This document shows positions 63,125-64,000 of a stretch of 64,000 nucleotides of DNA, one piece after another. A program made the position numbers and the translations under genes. Every line of letters starts with the position of its first letter. Within the stretch, counting starts at the first letter, position 1. The stretch lies in the NCBI RefSeq assembly GCF_038396675.1, contig NC_088931.1:60235001-60299000 (forward strand), given 5' to 3'. This DNA comes from Hydra vulgaris. Its lineage: Eukaryota > Cnidaria > Hydrozoa > Anthoathecata > Hydridae. The notes under the pieces were generated by a model, which did not search any database, was not told the origin of the DNA, and was given only the letters and a program-made list of their open reading frames with translations.

Positions 63125-64000
63125 AATCACGTGGTTGGCCTGAGCATTTACATTTGTAAAAATTCACTTATTTGTCGTAAAACTAGGTTTGAATCCAAAG
63201 ACTATTTTTTTATGCGCTTTTGCTTAAAACAACTTCATTCTATTGTCTTTCTCTTTGTTCCATATCACTCTCCTTCATGTCAAAACTGCACTCTTTTCGA
63301 TGTTATTTCTGATCAAATTGACCAAGCCCTTTCTTTTTATCCCCTTCAACCAACATCGTTTGTATTAGTGACTTAAATGCTCATCACACTGAATGGCTTG
63401 TTCTAGTGTCAGTAACTCAGATGTGTAGTGCAGGTGTTAAGACTCATAACTTTTGCCTTTTCTTAATCTCTTATGCAAATAGTCAACTTTCTAACTATCT
63501 ACCTAGGGTAGAAACTTTTCGTATTCTTGTTTCCAATTGTGCTTTTTATTTAACTTCTTGAATTCAGGCTGGCATGGAACCTTTTATTCCCTCTAGACAA
63601 TTTTAAGTCAAGCGTCACTCTTCTCCTTGGTTTTCCTCTCATTGGGCTGCTGCAAATTTCAATCATGACTATTAATTCCATATCTATCACTAAAACAATT
63701 CTTTAGAAGACTGACGTCTGTATACTATTGCTATAAACCATTGTAAGTACTTGTATAATGCCAATGCTCGCTATTCTCAGGTCACAAAATCTTGTATTTC
63801 ATCTCAAAAATTAGGCTCCAGAGACTTGTGGAAAATCTTTAACAGTGTTTATGATAAGGGAAAATATATTATTCCTCCTTTCTTGCATGGTTCAAAACAT
63901 TGCTGAATTGTTTGCTAAAAAATTTTCATTAATTTCATCTCTTGATTTCACTAATCACATCCTACCTAATATAGCCGGCAAACATGTTGATCCATTGCAC
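63125..64000 (+). pseudogene. LINE ORF2, endonuclease side, runs off the window
   Basis: It reads SLICRKTRFESKDYFFMRFC, VPYHSPSCQNCTLFDVISDQ, ISDLNAHHTEWL (the catalytic DxNAHH motif of APE-type endonucleases), then IQAGMEPFIPSRQF, HSSPWFSSHWAAANF, KSCISSQKLGSRDLWKIFNS and VYDKGKYIIPPFL. Frameshifts near 63370 and 63400 and several stops show decay. The polymerase domain would follow outside the window. It lies in intron 3 of gene B in the same orientation. Confidence 0.78.

Overview
The window looks like a piece of an animal genome, most likely from a Hydra-like hydrozoan. The DNA is very AT-rich, with long (TA)n arrays. Genes have small exons, GT-AG introns and no operons. The transposon mix (several hAT families, Tc1/mariner, LINEs, a tRNA-derived SINE and multicopy cnidarian-type families) fits a hydrozoan. 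The species is an inference; only the eukaryotic and metazoan character is shown directly.

Host genes. From 1125 to 26595 (+) lie eleven exons of a polycystin-2 (PKD2/TRPP) channel gene, called gene A here. Every junction is GT-AG and all phases fit, giving one open frame of 684 residues plus a stop. It covers the second half of the extracellular polycystin (TOP) domain, transmembrane segments 2-6, the pore, an EF-hand and the C-terminal coiled coil. Its 5' exons are not in the window. At 61693-62408 (+) three exons encode the N-terminus and first membrane segment of a second PKD2 copy, gene B, which runs off the right edge. This is either a tandem duplication or one gene broken by an assembly error.

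Repeats in gene A. Its introns hold a dead DD41D mariner (8043-9347), a dead Tc1-like DD34E element set between (TA)n arrays (23736-25438), hAT and LINE remnants, a SINE, several minisatellites and an unusual number of long near-perfect hairpins.

Intergenic transposon field (27.8-56 kb). A minus-strand multicopy DDE-type gene (27830-32235) is split by a complete hAT element (29063-31684, 8-bp target duplication). Next is a minus-strand seven-exon copy of an unclassified CXC-motif family (33353-38282). A nearly intact BED/hAT element follows (38773-41777, 8-bp duplication, one stop codon). A second hAT of the MYM/TTF type (41906-45801, 8-bp duplication) landed inside the long terminal inverted repeat of an older element that reaches about 48620. 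LINE debris, a possible pogo-like fragment, a second SINE piece and a decayed second copy of the split DDE-type gene follow.

From 56 to 61.7 kb there are TA arrays, a perfect palindrome and a 40-bp minisatellite (58061-58574), with no gene I can support. After gene B's third exon, a LINE (endonuclease-side ORF, +) begins near 63125 and continues past the window end.
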